A stretch of DNA of 64,000 nt from Verrucomicrobiota bacterium (GCA_016871445.1 VHDH01000001.1:1-64000), one strand, 5' to 3'. Shown: positions 17,664 to 29,819, numbered from the stretch's first letter. A program made the numbers and translations. Notes: generated from the letters alone by a model not told the origin.

Positions 17664-18056
17664 ATGAAAGTTGGCAAACAATCCCGTCGCGATGCCAAGG
17701 TGCTCTTCGCCGCCTGCTGCGTTGGCGGCTTGCTCGACGAGGCGAAAATTCGCCAGGCCGTCGCCGCCGTCATTGCGCAAAAGCCGCGCGGTTACGTCGG
17801 CACGCTCACGCATCTCCAGCGCCTCGTGAAGCTGGATCTCGACCGCCGCTCCGCGCGGGTGGAAAACGCCGTCGAGACCACGCCCGCCCAGCGCGAAGCC
17901 GTTCAGACCGCGCTCGCCGCGAAATACGGGCCCGGCATGAACGTGACTTTTGCCGTTAACCCCGCGCTGATTGGCGGCCTCAAGATCAAGGCGGGTAGCG
18001 ACATTTATGATGGCAGCGTGGCGGGACGCCTCGCGGCTTTGAACGACACACTTTGA
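17664..18056 (+). CDS. atpH: ATP synthase F1 subunit delta, short form
   Basis: A 130-residue protein in the atpH position whose C-terminal half is clearly delta (VNPALIGGLKIKAGSDIYDGSV, then RLAAL). Typical delta subunits are about 175-185 residues. Here the N-terminal six-helix domain appears shortened: a first helix (RRDAKVLFAACCVGGLLDEA) runs quickly into the helices that normally end the domain (LTHLQRLVKLDLDRRSARVE). From memory, similarly short forms occur in related Verrucomicrobia, so this is probably lineage-typical rather than broken. Its spacing of 17 bases after atpF and 21 before atpA fits normal expression. Confidence 0.9.
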   Translation: MKVGKQSRRDAKVLFAACCVGGLLDEAKIRQAVAAVIAQKPRGYVGTLTHLQRLVKLDLDRRSARVENAVETTPAQREAVQTALAAKYGPGMNVTFAVNPALIGGLKIKAGSDIYDGSVAGRLAALNDTL

Positions 18057-18077
18057 TTTCTGACTGAACGAATTGCT

Positions 18078-19604
18078 ATGAGCTCCATCCTGCAAGACAT
18101 CGAAGCCCAGATCGCGGGCATTAAAACCTCTGTTTCCCGCCAGAACGTCGGCGTCGTCCGCGAAGTCTCCGACGGCGTGGCCAAAATCGAGGGCCTCACC
18201 GACGTGATGCTCAACGAGATGATTGACTTCGGCAACGGCGTCATCGGCATTGCGCTCAACCTCGAAGAAACTGAAGTCGGCGCGATCGTCCTCGGCGACT
18301 ACCTCAGCATTCGCGAAGGTTCTGAGGTTAAGACGACCGGCAAGTTACTTTCCGTGCCCGTTGGCAAGGGTCTGCTCGGCCGCGTGGTGGACACCCTCGG
18401 CCGACCCGTGGATGGTAAAGGCCCAATCACCGCGACCGCGCAATATCCAGTCGAGAAAATTGCGCCCGGCATCGTAAAGCGCAAATCCGTCAGCCAGCCG
18501 CTCCAGACCGGCATCATGGCAGTGGACGCGATGATCCCCGTCGGCCGCGGCCAGCGCGAGTTGATCATTGGCGACCGCTCGACCGGCAAGACCACGATCG
18601 GCGTGGATGCAATGATTAATCAGGCCCGCATCAACAAGCAGAACGCCGGCCAAAAGGACTTCCGCCCGGTTTACAACATCTACGTCGCCGTCGGCCAGAA
18701 GCAGTCCAACATCGCGCGCGTCATCTCCGAGTTGGAGAAAGCCGGCGCGATGGAATACACGATCGTCGTGGCCGCCGGTGCGGACGCGCCCGCTTCCGCG
18801 CAGTATCTCGCGCCCTTTGCTGGTGCTTCGATGGGCGAGTGGTTCATGGATAACGGCATGGACGCGCTTATCATTTATGATGACCTGTCGAAGCAGGCTG
18901 TTGCGTATCGCCAGGTGTCGCTCGTGCTTAAGCGCCCATCCGGCCGCGAGGCGTATCCCGGTGACGTGTTTTACCTGCACTCCCGCTTGCTCGAGCGCTC
19001 CGCGCGCGTGAACGAAAAAAACGGCAACGGCTCACTCACCGCGCTGCCGATTATCGAAACGCAAGCCGGCGACGTATCGGCTTACATCCCCACGAACGTG
19101 ATCTCGATCACAGACGGCCAGATATACTTGGAAACGGATTTGTTCTACCAAGGCATCCGCCCCGCAATTTCCGTCGGTCTCTCCGTCTCCCGCGTCGGTT
19201 CTGCCGCCCAGATCAAGGCGATGAAGCAGGTCGCCGGCAAGATCAAGCTGGAGTTGGCGCAGTTCCGCGAACTCGCCGCCTTCGCTCAGTTCGGCTCCGA
19301 CCTCGACGCCAAGACGCAGGCCACGCTGGAGCGCGGTAAGCGCATCGTCGAGCTGTTCAAACAGAACCAATACAACCCAATCCCCGTCGAAGTGCAGGCC
19401 GCCGTGCTATGGTCCATGCAAAATAACTTCCTCGACGATGTGGCGGTGGACAAGGTGAAGGACTTCCAGAACAAGCTCACCGACTACCTCAGCACCCGCA
19501 AGAGCGCATTGCTCGACAAGATTCGTATTGAAAAAGCGATCAACGACGCGCTCGCCGCGGAGTTAAAGGCCGCCTTGACTGAGTTCAAGCAGAGTTACCG
19601 TTGA
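18078..19604 (+). CDS. atpA: ATP synthase F1 subunit alpha
   Basis: A 508-residue non-catalytic nucleotide-binding subunit of normal length. Visible are the Walker [14 protein letters not shown], the region [27 protein letters not shown], and the signature-like [17 protein letters not shown] with the structurally important arginine. It is the fifth gene of the operon. All key motifs are intact. Confidence 0.98.
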   Translation: MSSILQDIEAQIAGIKTSVSRQNVGVVREVSDGVAKIEGLTDVMLNEMIDFGNGVIGIALNLEETEVGAIVLGDYLSIREGSEVKTTGKLLSVPVGKGLLGRVVDTLGRPVDGKGPITATAQYPVEKIAPGIVKRKSVSQPLQTGIMAVDAMIPVGRGQRELIIGDRSTGKTTIGVDAMINQARINKQNAGQKDFRPVYNIYVAVGQKQSNIARVISELEKAGAMEYTIVVAAGADAPASAQYLAPFAGASMGEWFMDNGMDALIIYDDLSKQAVAYRQVSLVLKRPSGREAYPGDVFYLHSRLLERSARVNEKNGNGSLTALPIIETQAGDVSAYIPTNVISITDGQIYLETDLFYQGIRPAISVGLSVSRVGSAAQIKAMKQVAGKIKLELAQFRELAAFAQFGSDLDAKTQATLERGKRIVELFKQNQYNPIPVEVQAAVLWSMQNNFLDDVAVDKVKDFQNKLTDYLSTRKSALLDKIRIEKAINDALAAELKAALTEFKQSYR

Positions 19605-19631
19605 GACCGATTTCCAAGACTGTAGGCTAAC

Positions 19632-21975
<2,344 letters not shown>

Positions 21976-21979
21976 CTGC

Positions 21980-22022
21980 TTACGCATTACGCACTACGTA
22001 ATGAGTAATGCGTGATGCGTAA
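21980..22022. repeat. 43-bp near-perfect intergenic palindrome between atpD and atpC
   Basis: The sequence starting ttacgcattacgcactacg and ending atgcgtgatgcgtaa folds on itself with 20 base-pair positions, of which two are mismatched and two are G-T, around a 3-base loop. It fills almost the whole atpD-atpC spacer and ends 9 bases before the atpC start. A shorter palindrome with the related core attacgtaat lies at 29897-29920. It may be a dispersed REP-like element that forms an mRNA hairpin affecting atpC expression or transcript decay (inference). No T-run follows, so it is not an intrinsic terminator. Confidence 0.75.
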
Positions 22023-22031
22023 CCAAAAGAC

Positions 22032-22442
22032 ATGGCCGCGACCCTCAAACTCGAAATCGTCACCCCGGAGGCGAAGATCTACTCCGAGGACGTGGACATG
22101 GTCACGCTCCCCGGCGTCGAAGGTGAGATGGGCATCTACCCGATGCACATCCCGCTGATGACGCAGATTGCCCACGGCGAGATCGTGGCCCGCAAAGGCG
22201 GTGTGGATCATTACCTTGCCACGGGCGAGGGCTTCGTGCAGGTGACCGGTGATCGCGTGGCCATTCTGACCGACATGGCTATGAAGGCTGACGACATTGA
22301 CGAAGCCAAGGCCGAGGAAGCCCGCAAGAAGGCCGAGGCCCGCCTCGCCGAGAAGCTCACTGACGAGGAAAACGCAACCGTTCAGGCTGCGCTGCTCCAC
22401 TCGATGACGCAACTCAATGTCAAGCGACGCAATCGCCGGTAG
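22032..22442 (+). CDS. atpC: ATP synthase F1 subunit epsilon
   Basis: The 136-residue regulatory subunit at the rotor base. The N-terminal beta-sandwich is clear (LKLEIVTPEAKIYSEDVDMVTLPGVEGEMGI, then YLATGEGFVQVTGDRVAILTDMA). The C-terminal helices are rich in Ala/Glu/Lys (EAKAEEARKKAEARLAEKL) and could act as the inhibitory arm. It is the last gene of the operon, ending 20 bases before a strong terminator. Confidence 0.95.
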   Translation: MAATLKLEIVTPEAKIYSEDVDMVTLPGVEGEMGIYPMHIPLMTQIAHGEIVARKGGVDHYLATGEGFVQVTGDRVAILTDMAMKADDIDEAKAEEARKKAEARLAEKLTDEENATVQAALLHSMTQLNVKRRNRR

Positions 22443-22462
22443 CAGCTGGTTGTCCATTTCCG

Positions 22463-22495
22463 AGCGGTGGACTTCGGTCCACCGCTATTTTTTTT
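22463..22495 (+). terminator. intrinsic terminator of the atp operon
   Basis: A perfect 10-bp stem (agcggtggac / gtccaccgct) with a TTCG tetraloop is followed after one base by eight T residues. It ends the ATP synthase operon. The last stem bases and T-run overlap the stop codon and final codons of the convergent AsmA-like gene. There is no T-run on the other side, so it works mainly in the plus direction. Confidence 0.93.
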
Positions 22496-25400
22496 CCGGC
22501 TCTGCTTTGTCTGGCGTAAGGAACTCGCGGATGGTCTGAAACGGTCGCAATGGCAGCAGGAGAAACTTGGGAATGAAGCGCGGCTCGCTCCTCGGGTTGC
22601 TCAGCGAACCAGTCACGCGATACTCGAACACCTTCGTCACTGGCGATGTGAGCAGGCTTAGCAGCGGGCCGACTAGGAAGGCGTCCCGAAACATCTCGGC
22701 CTCGACGTTGGCATAAACCTTGCCGGTGAAGTCTACGGTGCCGTCGTAGTGCAGGCGGGCGGGAGGTGAGAGGATTTCGAGATCCTTCGTGTAAATGACG
22801 CCGTTGGTCAGGATGAAGCTTCCCTTTGCTTCCTTTGCACGGCTGCTTCCGAGATCCTTGTTGATGGCATTCAACACGGGGGAAAAGAGGCCGAAGATCG
22901 GGATATCCCACAGCAAACCGTCGGTGAGCCGCACCTCACCGGAGCCCTGCCAGCTTTGCCAGTTGGTAGTGTTGGCGCTAGTGACCGTCACCCGGCCGCC
23001 CAAGGCGCCCTCCAGCCGGTTGGTCTTGCCGTTCAGCTCCGCGACGAAGCCCGGCAGGTTGGCGTTGGTGAAGCCGAGGTTGAAACCGAAGTTCGCGCTG
23101 CGTAGCGGAGTAAGGTCGAAGTTAAGGTCTCCGAAAATCCTGCCGCCATGGAATCCGCCGATTAAATTGGTTATGACAACGCGGTTGGTGACCCAATGAA
23201 CGGTCGCGTTAACTTGTGGCAAGTGGAAGAACGACCAGCGGAACGGTCCGCTCACAATGTCGAAGTGTAGGTCGGTGCTCTCCGAATCCCCGAAGGGAAT
23301 CGAGCCGTGGACACGCACGGTCGGGGCGTTGCTAAATTGGTAGGCTAAGATCGTATTGGCCGTCTGTGGGCCAATAATGCGCGTGAAGGCGTAGGGGTCG
23401 AAGGTGCTGTGCGCGTTGTTGATCCAGAGCCGCTGAAGCTGCGCATCAATCCGTAGGTCCGGCGCAGTGATGACGCCAGCCCCACGGCGGGCACGCACAT
23501 CGGTAATGGTAAATAACTCATTGGTGAAGCTCACCGAGCCTCTAAAATCGTCCACTTGCTCGCCACGAAGAACGAAGTTGGTGGCCGCTACAGACGCACG
23601 GAAACCACTCTCCTCGCGCGCGCGCCATTGGCCCCAAATTTCACCCTCTACGAAGGGCGGGACCGAGAAGTTGAAATTGGTGAGGATGCGCTTGTCCTCC
23701 GGACGCTCCAATAAAGGTTCGATGGCACTTGGGAAGACGTTCGCCCGACCAGTCCAGTGATACTGGTGCGTGTGTGGGTTGACAGTGTAGGCAAGTCGGA
23801 CTTCGCCTTCGGGCCTGCGCGCCCAGAGATTAGGCAGGCGTAGGACGCCGTTGGTGAGAGTGAGATCGGTGCTGGCTTCGAGATACGTCGCATTGCGATA
23901 AGCACCGCCCGGACTGTCCACGTGAGCGGCGAGCGTCACGGAATCGCCGACCGCTTTCCAGTCGGGCGCAAGGTTCGTCCATTCCGGCAGTATGAGGGCC
24001 ACGCTGGCCCGGGCCTTGGGCACGGCATTAAACGTAAAGCGCGACAATTCGCGCTGCGTATTCGTATGCAACAAGTGCTGGATGCGATAAACGTCGAAGT
24101 CGAGCTGGCCGGTCGCGGCAGCGTGCCGGGTAGCCACGTCGAGGCGCGCGTGGGTGTCGAGTGTCCCGCCGTAAAGTTCGGCGTGGAGGTTGGTGACGTT
24201 TAAGTGCGGTGCTCGCCATTGCGCGTCAAAGTTCAACTTTCCAAGTTCGAGCGGCTTTAAGTCGGATTTCACCCCGTCCAATGCCACGGAGGTTTCCACC
24301 TGCCAGGGCGCGAGATTGGTCCAGAAGCCCCACGTGGCTGGAGCGTCGGGAACCGGTGTGCCAACTTGGGAAACCTTCGCTGACGCACGAGCCTGTTTCG
24401 CCCCACCCCATTTCGTCTTAAGCAGGGCGACCTGCGTTTCGGCGTCGGCGGCTAGCAACTGCTTGCGGGTGGTTGCGAAGATAGCTTTGCCGGTCAACCT
24501 GCCCTCAGCCAGTTGCGCCCATTCGGATTTCAGCCCCGTCGTACTCAAGTTTAGGCTCGTCAGTAGCTCATCCGGGGTCAGAGGAAGCGGTGTGGTCTGG
24601 CCGGAAAGTCGAAACAGCGCGGCTTCTGCCCACTTCGATTTGCCGTCGCGCACCGTCACCTCCCACGCAGCATCCCAGTCGTTGGTGCGCGCGGACTGAC
24701 GGTTCAGTCGGGCGGTGAGCAGGAGGTGTTCAGCGCTGGCACTGAATTGAGTGGAGCGCACGCGAGCGGTTTCGAGGCGAAATTCCGCGCTGGCCGCGCC
24801 GTTGGTTCCAGGTGGCTGGACAATGCGCACGGTGAAGTTGGCAGCGCGCCCACTGCCCCATGGGGTACGTAGGTCCGGCGCCTTCACCTTTAGGTCTGCC
24901 TGCAAGCCGCGCTCTAGCTGCGCGTCGGCGCGGAGCGCCAACTCGATTTCCGGCGGATCGGCATACTGCACGCGCGCCAGCTCGTGCAAGATGCGGTGCA
25001 GGATTTCTTCCGCACCCACCCTGAGTGTTGTGAGAGACGTGTCAGAGTCGGACGGCCGTCTCCGTTTCTTACCCAGCGCACTCGCATTGGTGACGACAGC
25101 ACTGAACTTCATCTCTATACCTTGCACGGTAGCGGTGAGTTGCGGCAGTTCCCACACATCACCGGGCAGGAAACGCACTGCCGTTGCCAGATTCGTGACT
25201 GTTAGCGTATGGGGTGGAAGATTAGTCGGGGCGAGCGTCCACTTCAGCGCGCCTTGACGCAGCGCGACGCCGCTGACGACAAACTCGAAGCGTTGCAACG
25301 CCTCGTGGTCGAGTTGCACCTCGGCCTCAGCTATGGCGAATTGCGGTCCTGCTGCATCTCCTGTAGTGGCGAGGGTGATGCCCTCCGCAACTAGACCGCG

Positions 25401-25655
25401 AAACCACTGCCAGCGCAGCCGGGTGAATTCGAGCTTGAGCCCTTGTGTCTCCAAGTCGGCCAGCACGGGCTGCTTGACGAAGTCGGGCACTCCAATCTGG
25501 TTGAACCAGAGAAATGCGCACAGCGCCGCCAGCACCAGCAGCAAGCACAGAATGCGCACGCAGCGGAAGGCGATCCGGCAGATACGCCATAAGGTCCAGC
25601 GTTTGCGTTGAGTCGGGGATTCTTTCATCGCGCGGCGCGGCGCGGGCCGCCTCAC
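22485..25655 (-). CDS. large AsmA/TamB-like envelope protein
   Basis: A protein of 1,056 residues with one N-terminal membrane helix (CLLLVLAALCAFLWF, about 35-52), followed by a start typical of AsmA-like proteins (amphipathic strands, then WQWFRGLVAEGITL). The rest is a long beta-rich, Asn/Thr-rich periplasmic region. The C-terminal part (GSGEVRLTDGLLWDIPIFGLF and TNGVIYTKDLEILSPPARLHYDG) resembles AsmA-like C-terminal regions. Such proteins are thought to bridge the periplasm and carry lipids to the outer membrane. It is last in a minus-strand operon. The GTG at 25655 overlaps the stop of the DUF4340 gene (GTGA); an ATG at 25628 is an alternative start. Confidence 0.75.
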   Translation of the reverse strand: MRRPAPRRAMKESPTQRKRWTLWRICRIAFRCVRILCLLLVLAALCAFLWFNQIGVPDFVKQPVLADLETQGLKLEFTRLRWQWFRGLVAEGITLATTGDAAGPQFAIAEAEVQLDHEALQRFEFVVSGVALRQGALKWTLAPTNLPPHTLTVTNLATAVRFLPGDVWELPQLTATVQGIEMKFSAVVTNASALGKKRRRPSDSDTSLTTLRVGAEEILHRILHELARVQYADPPEIELALRADAQLERGLQADLKVKAPDLRTPWGSGRAANFTVRIVQPPGTNGAASAEFRLETARVRSTQFSASAEHLLLTARLNRQSARTNDWDAAWEVTVRDGKSKWAEAALFRLSGQTTPLPLTPDELLTSLNLSTTGLKSEWAQLAEGRLTGKAIFATTRKQLLAADAETQVALLKTKWGGAKQARASAKVSQVGTPVPDAPATWGFWTNLAPWQVETSVALDGVKSDLKPLELGKLNFDAQWRAPHLNVTNLHAELYGGTLDTHARLDVATRHAAATGQLDFDVYRIQHLLHTNTQRELSRFTFNAVPKARASVALILPEWTNLAPDWKAVGDSVTLAAHVDSPGGAYRNATYLEASTDLTLTNGVLRLPNLWARRPEGEVRLAYTVNPHTHQYHWTGRANVFPSAIEPLLERPEDKRILTNFNFSVPPFVEGEIWGQWRAREESGFRASVAATNFVLRGEQVDDFRGSVSFTNELFTITDVRARRGAGVITAPDLRIDAQLQRLWINNAHSTFDPYAFTRIIGPQTANTILAYQFSNAPTVRVHGSIPFGDSESTDLHFDIVSGPFRWSFFHLPQVNATVHWVTNRVVITNLIGGFHGGRIFGDLNFDLTPLRSANFGFNLGFTNANLPGFVAELNGKTNRLEGALGGRVTVTSANTTNWQSWQGSGEVRLTDGLLWDIPIFGLFSPVLNAINKDLGSSRAKEAKGSFILTNGVIYTKDLEILSPPARLHYDGTVDFTGKVYANVEAEMFRDAFLVGPLLSLLTSPVTKVFEYRVTGSLSNPRSEPRFIPKFLLLPLRPFQTIREFLTPDKAEPEKK

Positions 25656-27481
25656 ATGGATGGGCTAAGGTAAGGGACGATATAGTCCATGAACAGCGGG
25701 CGTGGAAACTCAAAGATAAGGGGCTGGCGCGTGCGCGGGTCGGTGACGGCTGCCCATGGGTGGCGGCCTTGGGGGATAAAACCCAACATTACTACATTCG
25801 TCCGGGCCGGATTTCCACCCAGCTCGATGCTCACGCGGTGGCGTGTCTCGGAAATTCCGTAAAGTGGCAGGCGGTCTGCGCCGAGATGAACCCATCGCTC
25901 GGCGCGCAGCCGTCCCAATCGGAACAGGGTCTCCTCCAATGCGCTATTGCGCACGTCGTCCACGGGCTGACCGGCTTCGCTCCAGCGCCCGTCCCCGGCG
26001 CGCGCGAGTCGGCGTGTGCGGCCGTCAAACTCCACCGTCACAGCGGCAACTTGGTTGGTAGCGAAGCTCCATACCGTGCGGTCTTGCATCTGCCATAACG
26101 CCCACGGCAGGCCTGGATCCACGTCGCCGCGGGCGACGACATAGACGGAGCCTTCATCGTGTCGACGTGCGTAAAGGCGGTCGGGCGGCAGGTTCGTCAC
26201 GGCGCCAAAGTCCAGCCGCGCCACGAGCCGGTTGGTCGGTGCTTCCGCCGCGTTGGTCACCCTGGACAGCAGAGTGAGCGAGCGAGCAGGTGTGGCGAGG
26301 CCGTAGGCCGCGTAGTCAGTGACTATCTCCTTCTCCAGCTCGCGGGCCGCCAGCGTCTCAAGGTTCAGCAGGAAGCTCTGCATGAGTTGCGCATCGATCG
26401 GCGTCCTAAGGGAGTCATCAGCCACCCAAACTATGTTGGTCGCGCTGTTGGTTTGACGGCGGAGAGTGAACGGCTCACGGCCACGTACCTCGATGGCGTT
26501 GAAGGCGTCTGGGGCGAACGCATCGAGCAGCCGGTGCTCGGAGTAGTTCCAAATTGGCGCACGCATGTATGCGAGCGGTTCGGCAGCAACAAGCATGATA
26601 TTGGTGGTTGCGAGGTTACGCGCATAGACCAGCTCCGGCTGGTTGGTCGGGCTCCGGCCGAACTGCACAATCAGCGTGTCGTTCGTACCGGAGCTAAAGA
26701 CCAGTTCCGCCTCGGGCGTTTGCAAGCCAAAGGGATCGAGGTCTGCCTTGGGATCATCCGTCACGAAGCGCTGGACGGGCCATTGCTGCAAGTCTACGAG
26801 CAGTTGTTCGATAAGCGGGGTGTTGCCACGTTTTTCGGGCGCGGGTTGCGCGATACGCCAGAGCTGGTTGGTCACCTTTCGCTGGAACAGCACGTCGCGC
26901 GGCCCAGTGCGCACACGCAGCCGGTCAAATTTCACACCGGCCAGCGAAAACAACTGCCGGTCCCGCCAGTCGTCAGCCGTTTGGGGCAGGAACTTCAGCA
27001 GGTTTGCGTCAGTCACTGCGACGTGTGGTGCGCCGATGACCTGCACGTAGAGTTGGTCGTTGACCGGGGTGCGCGCGCCGATGCGCAATTCGACTGGCGC
27101 TTCGCCTTGGTGAAACCGCAGCGTGGCATGTGGTGGATCGAGGCCGAAATCGGCTGGTGATTTCACCTGCCCGGCCGGAACGACGAGCTGCGGTCGCAGT
27201 TGGGCGCACACATCCAGCAGCGTCTTGAGCAATAGGGAATTCGCTGGGTAAGCAACTGGGTGTGTGAGGTGCCATCTCCCGGCATTGAATTCAGCGTTTA
27301 CTGCAAGATTCGTGCGGGTCAACTCCACGCGCGTAACCGTGGCGGGCCGGAGGCGCGGCACGAGCGGTGCGGCGGTGGGCGAAGGTGGCGGCGCGGTCGA
27401 CTGGCGCGTCTCGGTGACCACGATAAACGCGAGCAACGCGAGCGCTATGGCCACCAGCAGTTTATTCAAAGAGCAGTTCAT
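25652..27481 (-). CDS. DUF4340 domain-containing envelope protein
   Basis: A 609-residue protein with an N-terminal membrane anchor (LLVAIALALLAFIVV). The remainder reads as repeated DUF4340-type units, for example FDRLRVRTGPRDVLFQRKVTNQLWRIAQP and the later ATNQVAAVTVEFDGRTRRLARAGDGRWSEAG. It carries W-x-(IL) strand patterns and frequent ADFGLDPP / DPFGLQTPEAEL / YGLATPARSL motifs typical of the family. DUF4340 proteins are commonly encoded next to Gld-type ABC transporters, as here: it follows the GldG-like gene by 65 bases and is coupled by a 4-base overlap to the AsmA-like gene. Probably a periplasmic accessory; molecular function unknown. Confidence 0.85.
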   Translation of the reverse strand: MNCSLNKLLVAIALALLAFIVVTETRQSTAPPPSPTAAPLVPRLRPATVTRVELTRTNLAVNAEFNAGRWHLTHPVAYPANSLLLKTLLDVCAQLRPQLVVPAGQVKSPADFGLDPPHATLRFHQGEAPVELRIGARTPVNDQLYVQVIGAPHVAVTDANLLKFLPQTADDWRDRQLFSLAGVKFDRLRVRTGPRDVLFQRKVTNQLWRIAQPAPEKRGNTPLIEQLLVDLQQWPVQRFVTDDPKADLDPFGLQTPEAELVFSSGTNDTLIVQFGRSPTNQPELVYARNLATTNIMLVAAEPLAYMRAPIWNYSEHRLLDAFAPDAFNAIEVRGREPFTLRRQTNSATNIVWVADDSLRTPIDAQLMQSFLLNLETLAARELEKEIVTDYAAYGLATPARSLTLLSRVTNAAEAPTNRLVARLDFGAVTNLPPDRLYARRHDEGSVYVVARGDVDPGLPWALWQMQDRTVWSFATNQVAAVTVEFDGRTRRLARAGDGRWSEAGQPVDDVRNSALEETLFRLGRLRAERWVHLGADRLPLYGISETRHRVSIELGGNPARTNVVMLGFIPQGRHPWAAVTDPRTRQPLIFEFPRPLFMDYIVPYLSPSM

Positions 27482-27546
27482 GGGAACTGTGTTGTGGGGT
27501 GCGCCGGAGATGTAAGATTAGCAATGATGCAGCTCATGGTTTTTTC

Positions 27547-29028
27547 TCACATCTGTCGCCGGAACCACACAAGCAGCCCTAAGCCCAAGATTCCCCCAGG
27601 GATGCCAAGCATCAGGATGAACTGCACCGAGCGCATTTGCGCGTCGCTCATATTGAAAATGTATTCTCGCACTGGGCGCGCCGCTACGCCCACGAGCCGG
27701 GGCCGATCCACTAACCAGTTCACCGCATTAGCGGCGAAGTCGCGGTTGACCGCATTTTCCAACATGGTGTTACCGAGAAAAAATGACTCGCCCACGACCA
27801 CCATGCGCGTGGAGCCGCCCTCGATGTTGCGCAAACCGCCCCGCTCGACGGCGACGGCGACTGGAATTACGCCCACCCGATCCTCGCGCGGGTCGAACTG
27901 CAGACTGGCCCGCCGGCCAATTGCCTTACCGGCGGGCGAGGTGGCAACGAGCGGCTTGACCTGTGGGGCATCGGAGCCTTGGCCGGTGGGCGCTCGGGGC
28001 GTGACGGAGCGGGGTGTGGCTAGCACGAGGCCGCCCTGAGTTTTTCCAAACGGCCGAGTGATCTCGTGGTCGCCGTAATAACTCAGAATGACATAACTGC
28101 CGTCGCGCACGCCGTTAGCGTCGGTCACCACGTCGTCGCCCAGTTCGACGCCCCAAGCGCGCAGGAGGAGTTCGAGGCCAGCGTTGCTGTTCTGCGGGAT
28201 TAGCACGAGCGCGCGGCCACCTCGGCTAAGGTAATTATTTAACTGGTTGACTTCATCAGCGTGCAATGGCGCGAACGGTCCGGCGACGATAAGCAGGCTG
28301 CAATCGGCAGGCACCTCGTTGGTGCCGCCCAGCGTGAGCTCGAAGGGCGTCAGGCCATAGCCACGCTGGATCAACTCGATGAATTTGCCGTAACCCGTGG
28401 GCGTGATGGCGGTGGTGGGGTCATGTTCCTTGTGACCACGCAGGTAGTAAGTGTGGAGTTTACGATTCTCCATTAGCGTGATGATGGCCGAAGTAAAGTA
28501 GGATTCTCCGGTGAAAGACTTACGCGTTACGTTGCGGCTTTTTCCGGCTAATAGCTCGTTGGTGTCATACTCCGATAATTCGCCTTGTCGTACAATGCGG
28601 CTGCGTTCGCCCAACGTGAAGATGACAACGTCCTTAGTGTTGGGCGGGAGCTTGACGGCGAGCTTGGTGCGCTCTGCTTCTGCCGGCTCGGTGAGGTAGT
28701 TAACGGTCGAAATTTTGACGCGCGGGCTGGCGGCGGCGTATTGGCGGAGGGTTTGGAGGATGGGCGTGTAGAGCGTTTCGTCTGGGTCATAGAAGAGCGT
28801 AACGTGCAGGTCATTCGTGAGTGCGCCCACTACTTGAAGCGTGACCGGCGCGAGCGGCGGTACCCGGTCTTCCGAAAACGACATGCGCCGGAAATAGCGC
28901 GTGGCGATGAGGTTTACCATCAGCACGATGGCGACCATGGCCACAACGCCGACCAGCAAGCCTAGGCCCGCGCCGAACTTGCGCGCGGCAGAAAAACTGG
29001 GCGCCGGATTTTGGAGGCCGTCAGGCAT
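27547..29028 (-). CDS. GldG-like auxiliary protein of an ABC-2 transporter
   Basis: A 493-residue protein with one helix near the N-terminus (LGLLVGVVAMVAIVLMVNLIATRYF) and one at the extreme C-terminus (FILMLGIPGGILGLGLLVWFRRQM), the topology of GldG/ABC-type uncharacterised transport proteins. Between them is a periplasmic domain with VTLFYDPDETLYTPILQTLRQYA, TYYLRGHKEHDP and RALVLIPQNSNAGLELLLRAWGVELGDDVV, typical of the family. It is encoded 35 bases after the ABC permease and before the DUF4340 gene. In Bacteroidetes the homologue takes part in gliding. Here a general envelope role is more likely because no other gliding genes are present. Confidence 0.85.
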   Translation of the reverse strand: MPDGLQNPAPSFSAARKFGAGLGLLVGVVAMVAIVLMVNLIATRYFRRMSFSEDRVPPLAPVTLQVVGALTNDLHVTLFYDPDETLYTPILQTLRQYAAASPRVKISTVNYLTEPAEAERTKLAVKLPPNTKDVVIFTLGERSRIVRQGELSEYDTNELLAGKSRNVTRKSFTGESYFTSAIITLMENRKLHTYYLRGHKEHDPTTAITPTGYGKFIELIQRGYGLTPFELTLGGTNEVPADCSLLIVAGPFAPLHADEVNQLNNYLSRGGRALVLIPQNSNAGLELLLRAWGVELGDDVVTDANGVRDGSYVILSYYGDHEITRPFGKTQGGLVLATPRSVTPRAPTGQGSDAPQVKPLVATSPAGKAIGRRASLQFDPREDRVGVIPVAVAVERGGLRNIEGGSTRMVVVGESFFLGNTMLENAVNRDFAANAVNWLVDRPRLVGVAARPVREYIFNMSDAQMRSVQFILMLGIPGGILGLGLLVWFRRQM

Positions 29029-29063
29029 GAGTTAAGCTTGCGACTTTAGGGGGGAATTTGCCT

Positions 29064-29819
29064 TCATTTCCACCTCCGGCTTTCCACTACCTTCAGCGTG
29101 AGGAACAGGAATAGTCCCGTTAAACTCAGGTAAAATACAACCGGCCGCGTGTCCACCACGCCGCGCGTGAAGTCTTTCATGTGATCAACCATCGAGACAT
29201 GTTGGAGAATGGCGCTTTGCCAACCCGGTTTGGGCGGCAAGATATGGGTGAGGTAACCTAGCAGAAACAGCCCAAGGCCGAGCACGAAAGCGTTCATAGC
29301 GGCGATGATCTGATTGCGCGTTAGCGACGAGGCGAAGCAGCCCAGCGCTGTGTAGAGTGTGCCGAACAGAAAGATGCCGACGCACGTTCCTCCCAGCGCG
29401 CCGGTATCCACCTGCGCGAGGTCTACGGAAAAGCGCTTGAGCAGGAACGGATACGCCAGTAGCGGCAGCCAAGCCGACATAAAGAAGAGCAACGCGCCCG
29501 TGAACTTCGCGAGCACCACTTGCGCGTCACCCACGGGCGTAGTCATAAGCGTCTCATAAGTGCCCGAAGATTTTTCCGTCGCAAAGGAGCGCATTGTGAT
29601 GATGGGCGGGGCCAGTAACATCACGAGCCAAAACAGGCCATTGTTAAAGAACGCCTCTGTCACCGGCACGTCAAAGGGCTTGTTCACCAGCGCCTGCAGC
29701 ACGATGATAAAACTTAACCCCAACAAGAACTGCATCGCCGCTACGATGACGTAGCCGATCAACGAGACGTAACACATGCCCAGTTCCCGACGGACGAGGG
29801 TAAGGAAGGGTTGCATCAC
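29064..29819 (-). CDS. ABC-2 type transporter permease (GldF-like)
   Basis: A 251-residue protein with about six membrane helices. It begins MMQPFLTLVRRELGMCYVSLIGYVI and contains the family-typical cytoplasmic segment RSFATEKSSGTYETLMTTPVGDAQVVLAKF after helix 2. The N-terminus and this loop match GldF and other ABC-2 permeases that work with a GldA-like ATPase and a GldG-like protein, all encoded in this cluster. The gap of 117 bases to the upstream ATPase gene contains a small palindrome and could hold a second promoter. Confidence 0.9.
   Translation of the reverse strand: MMQPFLTLVRRELGMCYVSLIGYVIVAAMQFLLGLSFIIVLQALVNKPFDVPVTEAFFNNGLFWLVMLLAPPIITMRSFATEKSSGTYETLMTTPVGDAQVVLAKFTGALLFFMSAWLPLLAYPFLLKRFSVDLAQVDTGALGGTCVGIFLFGTLYTALGCFASSLTRNQIIAAMNAFVLGLGLFLLGYLTHILPPKPGWQSAILQHVSMVDHMKDFTRGVVDTRPVVFYLSLTGLFLFLTLKVVESRRWK

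Noticed and set aside
21980-22022. atpD-atpC hairpin as an intrinsic terminator
   Set aside because: No T-run follows, and atpC lies directly downstream with the real terminator after it.
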